This document shows, piece after piece, positions 15,437 to 24,289 of a stretch of DNA of 42,930 nucleotides. The DNA comes from Pseudoxanthobacter soli DSM 19599 (GTDB taxonomy: Bacteria; Pseudomonadota; Alphaproteobacteria; Rhizobiales; Segnochrobactraceae): NCBI GenBank assembly GCA_945898215.1, contig CAMDHY010000025.1:1-42930 (forward strand). The letters are read 5' to 3'. How positions within the stretch are numbered: position 1 is the stretch's first letter; each line of letters starts with the position of its first letter. The notes under the pieces were generated by a model. It was not told the DNA's origin and did not search any database. It saw only the letters and a list, made by a program, of their open reading frames with translations. The translations under genes and the position numbers were made by a program.

Positions 15437-15609
15437 GACCCTCCCCCTGTGGGAGGGTCGGACCGCGTGAGCGGTCCGGGGAGGGCCGCCGTCGGCGCAG
15501 CCGAGAGCGGGGGCGACGGTCCGACAGTCGCGGGCGTCGTACCCCCGCGCTCTGCGCGGCGGCCTCCTCCGGCCGGCTCTGCCGGCCACCTCCCCCACGA
15601 GGGGGGAGG
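15437..15609. repeat. Palindromic repeat cluster between two binding-protein genes
   Basis: The ~380-base gap between the two binding-protein genes contains no gene but several hairpins: GACCCTCCC/GGGAGGGTC (15437-15459), GGACCGC/GCGGTCC (15460-15477), GGCCGG/CCGGCC (15571-15587) and CCTCCCC/GGGGAGG (15589-15609). The outer parts (CCCTCCCC..., ...GGGGAGGG) are themselves complementary. The layout resembles dispersed palindromic elements and may also terminate the upstream transcript. Confidence 0.65.
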
Positions 15610-15771
15610 GAAGCTCGCCGCCCCCCCCTCCTCGGCCCTCTTCGCCCATTGGCGGGTTGCGCCGTCGCGCTCCTGCGACCTACCCTGCGAGCTTCCGTCG
15701 CACGGGCGTCCGTCGCGGCGTCATTCGAGCGCGCCACGCAAGGCGTGCCGCCACCGGAGGAACTGTCCCCC

Positions 15772-16746
15772 ATGCTGACGACACCCTCGAAATGGACGCG
15801 ACTGCGCTCCGCCGTTCTCGCCGCCGTCGCCGGAGCGGCGCTGCTCGGCGCCGGCACCCAGGCCGCCCGGGCGGAGTTCATCAACGTGCTGACCGGCGGC
15901 ACCTCGGGCGTCTACTACCCGCTCGGCGTGGCGCTGACGAAGATCTATGCCGAGGCGATCCCCGACGCCCGGCCGACCGCCCAGGCCACCAAGGCCTCGG
16001 TGGAGAACCTCAACCTGCTCGACGCCGGCAAGGGCGAGATCGCCTTCACCCTCGGCGACAGCCTCGCCTTCGCCTGGGCGGGCGACGCCGACGCCGGCTT
16101 CAAGAAGAAGCTCGAGGGCCTGCGGACAGTGGCGGCGATCTACCCGAACTTCATCCAGGTGGTCGCCTCGCAGGAATCCGGCATCAAGACGCTCGCCGAC
16201 CTGAAGGGCAAGCGCGTCTCCGTCGGCGCGCCGAAGTCCGGCACCGAGATCAACGCCCGCGCCATCCTCGGCGCCGCCGGCCTGAAATACGAGGACCTCG
16301 GCAAGGTCGAGTACCTGCCGTTCGCCGAGTCCGTGGAGCTGATGAAGAACCGCCAGCTCGACGCGACGCTGCAGTCGGCCGGCCTCGGCGTCGCCTCGAT
16401 CCGCGACCTCGCGAGCTCGGTGCCGATCACCATCGTCGAGGTGCCCGCCGCCGACATCGAGAAGATCGGCCTGCCCTACATGCCGGTGACGATCCCGGCC
16501 GGCACCTACACCGGCCAGGACGCCGCGGTCTCGACCGCCGGCGTGCAGAACTTCCTCGTCACCCGCGCCGACCTGTCGGACGACCTCGTCTACGCGATGA
16601 CGAAGTCGATGTTCGACCACCTCGACCAGATGACCGCCGCCCATGCCGCGGCCAAGGGCATCAAGCTCGACGCCGCCGCGAAGGACTCGCCGGTGCCGCT
16701 GCACCCCGGCGCCGAGCGCTTCTACAAGGAAAAGGGCGCGATGTGA
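15772..16746 (+). CDS. TAXI-type TRAP transporter solute-binding protein
   Basis: Encodes 324 residues. A signal peptide (1-34, ending A-R-A) precedes F-I-N-V-L-T-G-G-T-S-G-V-Y-Y-P-L-G, the hallmark opening of TAXI (TRAP-associated extracytoplasmic immunogenic) proteins. Further family features are A-T-K-A-S-V-E-N-L-N, L-K-G-K-R-V-S-V-G-A-P-K-S-G-T and I-P-A-G-T-Y. It binds a solute (often glutamate or a C4/aromatic carboxylate in characterised members; unknown here) and passes it to the sodium-driven TRAP permease encoded 295 bases downstream. The ATG has GGAGG at eleven bases. The gap to the permease gene is filled by a hairpin array, which fits stronger expression of the binding protein than of the permease. 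Confidence 0.94.
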   Translation: MLTTPSKWTRLRSAVLAAVAGAALLGAGTQAARAEFINVLTGGTSGVYYPLGVALTKIYAEAIPDARPTAQATKASVENLNLLDAGKGEIAFTLGDSLAFAWAGDADAGFKKKLEGLRTVAAIYPNFIQVVASQESGIKTLADLKGKRVSVGAPKSGTEINARAILGAAGLKYEDLGKVEYLPFAESVELMKNRQLDATLQSAGLGVASIRDLASSVPITIVEVPAADIEKIGLPYMPVTIPAGTYTGQDAAVSTAGVQNFLVTRADLSDDLVYAMTKSMFDHLDQMTAAHAAAKGIKLDAAAKDSPVPLHPGAERFYKEKGAM

Positions 16747-16756
16747 GGTGAGGCGA

Positions 16757-16946
16757 CCTGTCCCTCCCCTGCAACCGAAGCGGGCTTGCCCGCTTCGGTA
16801 AACTCAGGTGCCCATGTCGGCATGCCGACATGGGTGGGAGGGACAGGCGACCGCAGGTCGCCAGGGTGGGGCCCGTGAAATAGAAGCGAGACCTCGCCGT
16901 CGTCGCATTCTCGATTGACGGGCCCCACCCTGACCGCTTCGCGGTC
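16757..16946 (+). repeat. Array of perfect hairpins between TAXI binding protein and permease genes
   Basis: Six perfect inverted repeats are packed into 190 bases. An outer 12-bp stem (16757-16768 with 16836-16847) encloses a 10-bp hairpin (16775-16798) and a 10-12-bp hairpin (16811-16834). These are followed by a 7-bp hairpin (16846-16862), a 14-bp stem with a 41-base loop (16863-16876 with 16918-16931) and a 6-bp hairpin (16932-16946). The rest of the 295-base gap shows no gene. Confidence 0.85.
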
Positions 16947-17041
16947 GGTCCCTCCCCCTGGCAGGGAAGGGACGTGGCGGCGCGTGTCGATGGAGATGCG
17001 GACGAGCGTTGCGACTGGACGGCCTTGGGAGAGCATCGCCG

Positions 17042-19198
17042 ATGACCACCACCGCCACCGCTGCGCCGGCGCCGCCGATCGACGAGGCGACCGTCGAGGG
17101 GCATCTGCCGGGGTTCGGCATCGATGCCGCCGGACGCGTGCTGTTCTACATCGCCGTGGTGTTCTCGCTGTTCCAGCTGTGGACCGCCGCCTACGCGCTG
17201 CTGCCGAGCCAGGTGGTGCGCTCGGTCCACGTCGGCTTCCTGCTGCTCTTGCTGTTCGGGCTCGCTGCCGAGGGGCTGAAGGGCAGCGCGGCGCGACCGA
17301 TCTTCTGGCTGCTCGGCCTCGCCGGCTTCGTCACCAGCTTCTACCACTGGGTCTTCTACGAGGACCTGATCGTCCGCTCCGGCGATCCCTCGCAGGCCGA
17401 CATCATCGTCGGCGTGATCGTCATCGCCATCGTCTTCATCGCCGGCTGGCGGCTGATGGGCTGGGCGCTGCCGATAATGTGCGGCATCACCGTCGCCTAT
17501 GCGCTGTTCGGCCAGTACCTGCCGCCACCGCTCGACCACCGGGGCTTCGACTTCACCCAGGTGGTCGACCAGCTGTTCCTCGGCACCGAGGGCATCTACG
17601 GCCTGCCGGTCTACGTGTCGTCGACCTACATCTTCCTGTTCATCCTGTTCGGCGCCTTCCTCGAGCGCGCCGGGATGATCCAGCTGTTCAACGACATCGC
17701 CATGGGCACCGTCGGCCACGCCCGCGGCGGTCCGGCGAAGGTGGCGGTGGTGTCGTCGGCGCTGATGGGGACGATCAACGGCTCGGGGGTGGCGAACGTC
17801 GTCTCCACCGGCCAGTTCACCATCCCGCTGATGAAGCGCTTCGGCTACAAGCCGGCCTTCGCCGGGGCGGTGGAGGCGACCGCCTCGATGGGCGGCCAGA
17901 TCATGCCGCCGGTGATGGGGGCGGTCGCCTTCATCATGGCCGAGACGATCGACGTCCCCTATGTCGAGATCGCCAAGGCGGCGGCGATCCCGGCGATCCT
18001 CTACTTCTTCACCGTCTTCTGGATGGTGCACCTGGAGGCGGGCAAGCACGGCCTGCTCGGGCTGCCGAAGGCCGAATGCCCGTCGGCGCTCGGCGCCATC
18101 CGCAAGAGCTGGTACCTGCTCCTGCCGCTGGTGGCGCTCGTCTACCTGCTGTTCTCCGGCTACACGCCGCTATTCTCCGGCACGGTCGGCCTCGCGCTGA
18201 CGCTGCTCATCATCCTCGGTGCGCCGATCGCGGCGCGGCTGTCGGCGCGCGCCTTCCGCATGGTGTTCTGGGTGGCGCTCGGACTCGCGGCCTCGGCCTT
18301 CCTGCGCTTCGGGGTCGACTGGCTGGTGCTGGTGCTCGCCGTGCTGATCGTCGGCTGCGCGCTCTTCACCCACGGCCGCGGCGCGCTGCGCGTCACCATC
18401 GAGAGCCTCGCCGATGGCGCCCGCAACGCCCTGCCCGTCGGCGTCGCCTGCGCGCTCGTCGGCACCATGATCGGCGTCTTCACGCTCACCGGCGTCGCCA
18501 CCACCTTCGCCCGCTTCGTCGTTGAGATCGGCGAGGGCAGCCTGCTCTTGTCGCTGCTTCTGACGATGGTCGCCTGCATCGTGCTCGGCACCGGCCTGCC
18601 GACGATCCCGAACTACATCGTCACGGCGGCGATCGCCGGGCCGGCGCTGCTCGAGCTCGGCGTGCCGCTGATCGTCAGCCACATGTTCGTGTTCTATTTC
18701 GGCATCATGGCCGACCTGACGCCACCGGTGGCGCTCGCCGCCTTCGCGGCCGCGCCGATCGCCCAGGCGCCGGGCATGACGATCGGCTGGATCGCCACCC
18801 GGCTGGCGCTCGCCGCCTACGTCGTGCCGTTCATGGCCGTCTATGCGCCGGTGCTGATGCTGCAGTCGGGCGGGCCGCTCGAGGCCGCCATCGGCTTCTG
18901 GCCGGCGGTGGCCTACGTGGTCGCGAAGGCGGTGGTGGCGATCGTGCTGTGGGGCGTGGCGGCCGTCGGCTTCCTGTCGACGCGGGTGTCCTGGTGGGAG
19001 CGGCTGTGGGCCTTCGCCTCGGCCGGGCTGCTGGTGATGGAGCTGCCGGTCACCGACGGCCTCGGCTGGGCGGGCTGCATCGCCTTCTTTGCCTGGCACG
19101 CCTGGCGCAGCCGGGGCGCGGTGCGCCGGGAAGCCTCCGGGGCGGGCGTCGCGAAGCCGGCCCCCGACACGGCCGCCGGCCCGACCGCCGCGCCGTGA
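17042..19198 (+). CDS. TRAP transporter fused permease (4TM/12TM, TAXI subtype)
   Basis: Encodes 718 residues and is hydrophobic along nearly its whole length, with well over a dozen transmembrane segments. The small (DctQ-like) and large (DctM-like) subunits are fused, the standard arrangement for TAXI systems. Conserved large-subunit stretches include G-T-I-N-G-S-G-V-A-N-V-V-S-T-G, A-S-M-G-G-Q-I-M-P-P-V-M-G and G-T-G-L-P-T-I-P-N-Y. It sits in the inner membrane and imports the solute delivered by the binding protein, normally with a sodium gradient. The ATG at 17042 has GGGAGAG eight bases upstream; an ATG 33 bases earlier adds an atypical leader and was rejected. It is coupled by a GTGA overlap to the DUF1850 gene. 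Confidence 0.95.
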   Translation: MTTTATAAPAPPIDEATVEGHLPGFGIDAAGRVLFYIAVVFSLFQLWTAAYALLPSQVVRSVHVGFLLLLLFGLAAEGLKGSAARPIFWLLGLAGFVTSFYHWVFYEDLIVRSGDPSQADIIVGVIVIAIVFIAGWRLMGWALPIMCGITVAYALFGQYLPPPLDHRGFDFTQVVDQLFLGTEGIYGLPVYVSSTYIFLFILFGAFLERAGMIQLFNDIAMGTVGHARGGPAKVAVVSSALMGTINGSGVANVVSTGQFTIPLMKRFGYKPAFAGAVEATASMGGQIMPPVMGAVAFIMAETIDVPYVEIAKAAAIPAILYFFTVFWMVHLEAGKHGLLGLPKAECPSALGAIRKSWYLLLPLVALVYLLFSGYTPLFSGTVGLALTLLIILGAPIAARLSARAFRMVFWVALGLAASAFLRFGVDWLVLVLAVLIVGCALFTHGRGALRVTIESLADGARNALPVGVACALVGTMIGVFTLTGVATTFARFVVEIGEGSLLLSLLLTMVACIVLGTGLPTIPNYIVTAAIAGPALLELGVPLIVSHMFVFYFGIMADLTPPVALAAFAAAPIAQAPGMTIGWIATRLALAAYVVPFMAVYAPVLMLQSGGPLEAAIGFWPAVAYVVAKAVVAIVLWGVAAVGFLSTRVSWWERLWAFASAGLLVMELPVTDGLGWAGCIAFFAWHAWRSRGAVRREASGAGVAKPAPDTAAGPTAAP

Positions 19199-19560
19199 GC
19201 GCGCTCTGCCTCGCCGGCGGCGGCGAGGTAATTCGGGTGGCGACCCTCGCCTTCACGCTCGCCTGGACGCACACCATCGAGCGCACCGCCTGGGAGGAGG
19301 ACTGGCGCGTCGACCCCGCCGCCCTCGTCCTCGTCGCGGCGCGGGTGAAGGGCACCGGCGCCGGCATGGAGCCGCCGGACAGCGCCCGTTTCGACGGCAC
19401 CTGGTGGCGCTGGTCGCCCGGGGTGTCGGTGCCGTCGGTGACGCTCAGGCGGGCGCCGCAGGCCGGCGACTGGCGGCTCTGCGTCGCCGGCGCGTGCCGG
19501 CCCGTCGGCGAGATCCTGCCGCCCGCGGCGGACCCGGTGACACTGTCGGCCTGCCCCTGA
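19195..19560 (+). CDS. DUF1850 protein, TAXI-TRAP accessory
   Basis: Encodes 121 residues. Typical DUF1850 landmarks are F-T-L-A-W-T-H-T-I-E-R-T-x-W-E-E-D-W, then V-K-G-T-G-A-G-M-E-P-P and a W-R-L-C-V at the end, with a mildly hydrophobic N-terminus that could be a signal or anchor. DUF1850 genes are repeatedly found beside TAXI-type TRAP permease genes, so a role in assembly or function of that transporter is inferred; the biochemical role is unknown. The GTG start overlaps the permease stop (GTGA). A -10-like TATAAC occurs near 19638 downstream, before glnD, without a matching -35. Confidence 0.85.
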   Translation: MSALCLAGGGEVIRVATLAFTLAWTHTIERTAWEEDWRVDPAALVLVAARVKGTGAGMEPPDSARFDGTWWRWSPGVSVPSVTLRRAPQAGDWRLCVAGACRPVGEILPPAADPVTLSACP

Positions 19561-19697
19561 GGCGTTGCGGCGCCGTCCGCGCGCCTGACCGGATTTTGGG
19601 CAGTCCGCACGATCCCGTGGCGCCGGCGGCGGCGGCGATATAACGTCCGCCCGTTCGCCGGCCCCGTCCGGCCGCCGGAAGGACAAGAAGAAGCGAC

Positions 19698-22499
19698 ATG
19701 CGGAAGGTCGACCCGCGACTGTCGGAGATCGTCGACGCCGAGGCGCTGTCGCGGGAGCTCCGGGCGCTCGCCGACGCCAGCGCCGAGCGCGACGTGCGGC
19801 CGAAGCTCGTCGCCCGCCTCAAGGAGGTGCGCAAGGAGGCGCTCGCCCGCGCCGAGGCGATGCTCGCCGTCGACGGCAGCGGCGCCGCCTGCGCCCGGCG
19901 GCTGTCGCACCTGCAGGACGTCATCATCCGCGAGCTCGCGACGATCGCGGTCGAGCGCGTCTACCGCGCCGACAACCCGTCGAAGGGCGAGCGCATCGCC
20001 ATCATGGCGGTCGGCGGCTACGGCCGCGGCACGCTGGCGCCGGGCTCCGACGTCGATCTTCTGTTCCTGCTGCCCTACAAGCAGACGGCGTGGACCGAGA
20101 GCGTCATCGAGTTCGTCCTCTATGCGCTGTGGGACCTGCGCCTGAAGGTCGGGCACGCGACGCGCACCGTCGACGAGTGCATCCGTCTCGCCCGCACCGA
20201 CATGACGATCCGCACCGCCGTGCTGGAGGCGCGCCATCTGTGGGGCGACGCCGGCCTCGCCGATTCGCTGCTGGTGCGCTTCGACACCGAGGTGGTGAAG
20301 GGCACGGCGGCGGAGTTCATCGCCGCCAAGCTCGCCGAGCGCGACGAGCGCCACCGCCGCCAGGGCCGCTCGCGCTACCTCGTCGAGCCGAACGTCAAGG
20401 AGGGCAAGGGCGGCCTCAGGGACCTCAACACGCTGTTCTGGATCGCAAAATACTTCTACCGCGTGCGCCGCGCCGGCGACCTCGTCGAGAAGGGGGTGTT
20501 CACCCGCGGCGAATACAACCTCTTCCGCAAGGCCGAGGACTTCCTGTGGGCGGTGCGCTGCCACATGCACTTCCTCACCGGCAAGGCCGACGAGCGGCTG
20601 TCCTTCGACATCCAGCGCGAGATCGCGGTGCGGCTCGGCTACACGAGCCACCCGGGCCTGCGCGACGTCGAGCGCTTCATGAAGCACTACTTCCTGGTGG
20701 CGAAGGACGTCGGCGACCTCACCCGCATCTTCTGCTCGGCGCTGGAGGACGAGCAGGTGAAGACCGTCACCGGTCTCAACCGCTTCCTGCGCTCGATGCG
20801 CCGGCGGCGGGCGGCGCTCGCCGACAGCGCCGACTTCGTCGTCGACCACGACCGCATCACCGTCGTCGACGACGGCGTCTTCGAGCGCGACCCGGTCAAC
20901 CTCGTGCGCATCTTCCATCTGGCCGACAAGCACGCGCTCGCCTTCCATCCCGACGCGATGCGGCTGATCCGCCGCTCGCTCAAGCTGATCGACCACGACC
21001 TGCGCGAGGACGCCGAGGCGAACCGGCTGTTCCTGGAGATCCTGACCTCGCGGCGCGAGCCGGAGATCGTGCTGCGACGGATGAGCGAGGCGGGCGTGCT
21101 CGGCCGCTTCGTGCCGGATTTCGGCAAGGTCATCGCGATGATGCAGTTCAACATGTACCACCACTACACGGTGGACGAGCATCTCCTGCGCTGCATCGGC
21201 ATCCTTTCCGAGATCGAGCGCGGCGACCGCGCCGACGAGCACCCGCTGACGACGCGCCTCGTCGAGGCGATCCAGAACCGCCGCGTGCTCTATGTGGCGC
21301 TATTCCTGCACGACATCGCCAAGGGCCGGCCCGAGGACCACTCGACGGCCGGCGCCAAGGTCGCCCGACGGCTCTGCCCGCGCCTCGGCCTGACGGCGGC
21401 GGAGACCGAGACGGTCGCCTGGCTGATCGAGACGCACCTCGTGATGAGCATGACGGCGCAGTCGCGCGACCTCTCGGACCCGAAGACGATCGCCGATTTC
21501 GCCCGCATCGTGCAGTCGCCGGAGCGGCTGAAGCTCCTGCACATCCTCACCGTCGCCGACATCAAGGCGGTCGGACCGGGGGTGTGGAACGGCTGGAAGG
21601 CGCAGCTGCTGCGCACGCTGTTCTTCGAGACTGAGCAGTTGGTGGCCGGCGGCCACACCCGGCAGTCGCGCGAGCAGCGCGTCAACGACGCCAAGGCGGA
21701 ACTCGCCCGCGCGCTCACCGACTGGCCGAAGGCCGAGCTCGACGCCTATCTCGAGCGCCACTACCCGGCCTACTGGCTGCGCGTCGACCTCGAGCGCAAG
21801 CGCGAGCACGCGACGCTGATCCGCTCCGCCGACCGCCGACGCCAGCGCCTCGCCGTCACCGCCGCGATGCTGGCCGACCGCGACGCCGTCTGCCTCAACG
21901 TGCTGGCGCCGGACCATCCGCGGCTCTTGTCGGTGGTGTTCGGCTGCTGCACCGCCGCCGGCGCCAACATCGCCGACGCGCAGATCTTCACCACCACCGA
22001 CGGGCTCGCCATCGATTCGATCTCGCTGTCGCGCGAGTTCCCCGACGATGCCGACGAACTGCGGCGCGCCGAGCGCATAACGGCGCTGATCGAGCGCGTC
22101 GTCGCCGGCAAGGAGCCGATGCCGGAGCGCCCCGCCCGCCGGGTCGGCACCGTCGCGCCGGCGAAGACCTTCCACGTCGAGCCGGAGGTGCTGGTCGACA
22201 ACGCCGCCTCGGAGCGCTTCACCATGCTGGAGGTGTCCGGCCTCGACCGGCCGGGCCTGCTCTACGAGCTGACGCGGGTCATCTCCGACTTGAGCCTCAA
22301 CATCGCCTCGGCCCACATCGCCACCTTCGGCGAGCGCGCCGTCGACGTCTTCTACGTCACCGACCTGATGAACCATAAGATCACCAACGCCAGCCGCCAG
22401 GCGGCCATTCGCCGGCGCCTGACGGCGGTGTTCGAGCCGCGCCCGCCCGCCGCCGCCGAGACACGCCCGCGCGAGCGCCGCGCGCTCGCCGCCGAATAG
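19698..22499 (+). CDS. glnD: Bifunctional [protein-PII] uridylyltransferase / uridylyl-removing enzyme
   Basis: Encodes 933 residues, the normal length. Domains in order: nucleotidyltransferase with G-G-Y-G-R-G (106-111) and the metal-binding D118-x-D120; a GlnD PII-UTase helical domain; an HD phosphohydrolase domain with H538-D539 in L-F-L-H-D-I-A-K-G; and two C-terminal ACT domains that sense glutamine (the second around L-E-V-S-G-L-D-R-P-G-L-L-Y-E-L). GlnD uridylylates PII proteins under nitrogen limitation and removes UMP when glutamine is high. The ATG has a purine-rich GGACAAGAAGAAG stretch upstream. It is followed after 22 bases by murJ, a pairing common in Alphaproteobacteria. Confidence 0.97.
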   Translation: MRKVDPRLSEIVDAEALSRELRALADASAERDVRPKLVARLKEVRKEALARAEAMLAVDGSGAACARRLSHLQDVIIRELATIAVERVYRADNPSKGERIAIMAVGGYGRGTLAPGSDVDLLFLLPYKQTAWTESVIEFVLYALWDLRLKVGHATRTVDECIRLARTDMTIRTAVLEARHLWGDAGLADSLLVRFDTEVVKGTAAEFIAAKLAERDERHRRQGRSRYLVEPNVKEGKGGLRDLNTLFWIAKYFYRVRRAGDLVEKGVFTRGEYNLFRKAEDFLWAVRCHMHFLTGKADERLSFDIQREIAVRLGYTSHPGLRDVERFMKHYFLVAKDVGDLTRIFCSALEDEQVKTVTGLNRFLRSMRRRRAALADSADFVVDHDRITVVDDGVFERDPVNLVRIFHLADKHALAFHPDAMRLIRRSLKLIDHDLREDAEANRLFLEILTSRREPEIVLRRMSEAGVLGRFVPDFGKVIAMMQFNMYHHYTVDEHLLRCIGILSEIERGDRADEHPLTTRLVEAIQNRRVLYVALFLHDIAKGRPEDHSTAGAKVARRLCPRLGLTAAETETVAWLIETHLVMSMTAQSRDLSDPKTIADFARIVQSPERLKLLHILTVADIKAVGPGVWNGWKAQLLRTLFFETEQLVAGGHTRQSREQRVNDAKAELARALTDWPKAELDAYLERHYPAYWLRVDLERKREHATLIRSADRRRQRLAVTAAMLADRDAVCLNVLAPDHPRLLSVVFGCCTAAGANIADAQIFTTTDGLAIDSISLSREFPDDADELRRAERITALIERVVAGKEPMPERPARRVGTVAPAKTFHVEPEVLVDNAASERFTMLEVSGLDRPGLLYELTRVISDLSLNIASAHIATFGERAVDVFYVTDLMNHKITNASRQAAIRRRLTAVFEPRPPAAAETRPRERRALAAE

Positions 22500-22521
22500 C
22501 CGTCAGACCCGGCCGCGCCGC

Positions 22522-24078
22522 GTGAGTCTCCTCAAGAACTTCGCCACCGTCGGCGGCCTGACGCTGTCGAGCCGCGTGCTCGGCTTCGTCCGCGACAGCT
22601 TCCTTGCCGCGGCGATCGGCACCGGTGCGGTGGCCGACGCCTTCGTCGTCGCCTTCCGCCTGCCCAACCTGTTCCGCCGGCTATTCGCGGAAGGGGCGTT
22701 CTCCTCCGCCTTCGTGCCGCTGTTCGCCGGCAAGCTCGAGGTGGAGGGCGAGGCGAGCGCCAAGCGCTTCGCCGAGGAATCGCTTTCCGCCCTCGGCCTC
22801 GCGCTCCTCATCCTGACGGTGGTGGCCGAGCTCGGCATGGCGGCCCTCGTCTTCGTGCTGGCACCGGGCTTCGCCGACGACCCGGCGAAGTTCGACCTCA
22901 CCGTACTCCTGAGCCGGATCGCCTTCCCCTATCTTCTGCTCGTCTCGCTGGTGTCGCTCTATTCCGGCGTTCTCAACGGCCTCGGCCGCTTCGCCGCCGC
23001 GGCGTTCTCGCCGGCGCTCCTCAACACGGCGCTGATCGCTGCCCTCGCCGCCGTCTTCATGCTCGGCTACGAGGGAACGACGATGGCCGGCGTGCTGCTC
23101 GCCGGCGGCATCACGCTCGGCGGCGTGCTGCAGCTCGGCCTGTTGCTGTTCGCCCTCGCCCGGGCGGGCTTTCCGATCGCCTTCAGGCGGCCGCGCCTCA
23201 CCGAGGGCGTCAAGCGCCTCGCCGTGCTGGCGGGGCCGAGCGTCATCGCCGGCGGCGTCGTGCAGATCAACTCGGTGGTCGGCACGATGATCGCCTCCAC
23301 CGAGGCCGGCGCGGTGTCGTGGCTCTACTTCGCCGACCGCGTCTACCAGCTGCCGCTCGGCATCGTCGGCATCGCCGTCGGCGTCGTGCTGCTGCCGGAC
23401 CTCGCCAAGCGGGTGCGCGCGGGCGACATCGCCAGCGTCAACGCCAGCCAGAACCGCTCGATGGAGTTCGCGATGGCGCTGACGCTGCCGGCGGCGGCGG
23501 CGCTGACGCTGTTCGCCCTGCCGATCACCATCGGGCTGTTCCAGCGCGGCGCCTTCACCGCCGCGGACAGCGTCGCCACCGCCGCGGCGCTCGCCGCCTT
23601 CGGCGCCGGCCTGCCCGCCTTCGTGCTGACGCGCGTCTTCCAGCCGGCCTTCTTCGCCCGCGAGAACACCCGCACGCCGATGGTCTATTCGGCGATCACG
23701 GTGGCGGCGAACGTCGTCATCAGCCTCGCCCTGTTCCCGCTGATCGGCTACGTCGGCGTCGCCATCGCCACCTCCGCCTCGAGCTGGCTCAACGTCGCGC
23801 TGCTCTACCGGGGCCTGCGCAAGGCCGATCTCTACGTCGCCGACGCCCGCCTGAAGCGCACGATGGTGCGGGTGCTGGCGGCGGTGGCGGTGATGGTCGC
23901 CGTGCTCTACGGCGCCGAATACCTGCTCGCGCCTTGGTTCGCCGCCGGCAGCCTGATGCGCCTCGGCGCTCTCGCCGCCTTCGTCGGTGCCGGCGGCCTC
24001 GCCTACGCGGTGGCGGCCATCGCCTTCGGCGCGGTCAGCCGCTCCGACCTCCGCCGGGTGCTGAAGCGCGGTCGCTAG
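22522..24078 (+). CDS. murJ: Lipid II flippase MurJ
   Basis: Encodes 518 residues with about fourteen hydrophobic segments. The opening V-G-G-L-T-L-S-S-R-V-L-G-F-V-R-D and the F-R-L-P-N-L-F-R-R-L-F-A-E-G-A-F-S segment are diagnostic of MurJ/MviN. It moves the undecaprenyl-linked peptidoglycan precursor across the inner membrane. The GTG start at 22522 is the first codon of the conserved N-terminus; the ribosome-binding site is weak, consistent with coupling to glnD 22 bases upstream. In related genomes trpS usually follows directly; here it lies about 2.8 kb further on. Confidence 0.96.
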   Translation: MSLLKNFATVGGLTLSSRVLGFVRDSFLAAAIGTGAVADAFVVAFRLPNLFRRLFAEGAFSSAFVPLFAGKLEVEGEASAKRFAEESLSALGLALLILTVVAELGMAALVFVLAPGFADDPAKFDLTVLLSRIAFPYLLLVSLVSLYSGVLNGLGRFAAAAFSPALLNTALIAALAAVFMLGYEGTTMAGVLLAGGITLGGVLQLGLLLFALARAGFPIAFRRPRLTEGVKRLAVLAGPSVIAGGVVQINSVVGTMIASTEAGAVSWLYFADRVYQLPLGIVGIAVGVVLLPDLAKRVRAGDIASVNASQNRSMEFAMALTLPAAAALTLFALPITIGLFQRGAFTAADSVATAAALAAFGAGLPAFVLTRVFQPAFFARENTRTPMVYSAITVAANVVISLALFPLIGYVGVAIATSASSWLNVALLYRGLRKADLYVADARLKRTMVRVLAAVAVMVAVLYGAEYLLAPWFAAGSLMRLGALAAFVGAGGLAYAVAAIAFGAVSRSDLRRVLKRGR

Positions 24079-24084
24079 ATGGGC

Positions 24085-24289
24085 TGGCACGACCTAGAGT
24101 CGATATCGTCAGTGGTTGAACAAGAAGCTGCCGTATTCCTTGCTGAAATGTTGCCGTGAGATAGCGGCCGGCAGGGGAAACTTGCCCGGTCGATAGAGGA
24201 AACTTCGCAACATCTCGCGCGTTGTTGAGCCAGTAGGGGATGGGCCGCAAGCGGCTCGATCCCTCCTCACGCACGACCGGAGATCCGCC
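24085..24289. other. Low-GC intergenic stretch after murJ
   Basis: This ~200-base region is visibly lower in GC (about 55% over 24110-24240) than the ~70% around it. It contains two related short motifs (GGGGAAACTTG and AGGAAACTTC, 21 bases apart). No gene, complete inverted repeat or confident promoter can be assigned. It may hold the promoter of the next gene or be a decayed foreign fragment. Confidence 0.4.

Noticed and set aside
14334-19560. The orphan binding protein at 14334 as part of the TRAP operon
   Set aside because: Its fold is of the NMT1/SsuA ABC type, not TAXI, and a hairpin-rich block separates the two; the TRAP system already has its own binding protein at 15772.
24109-24289. 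Reverse-strand tail that reads like a short protein (R-E-M-L-R-S-F-L-Y...)
   Set aside because: It only continues into antisense of the secreted-protein gene, has no start or family match, and is kept only as a possible decayed fragment in the murJ-trpS finding.
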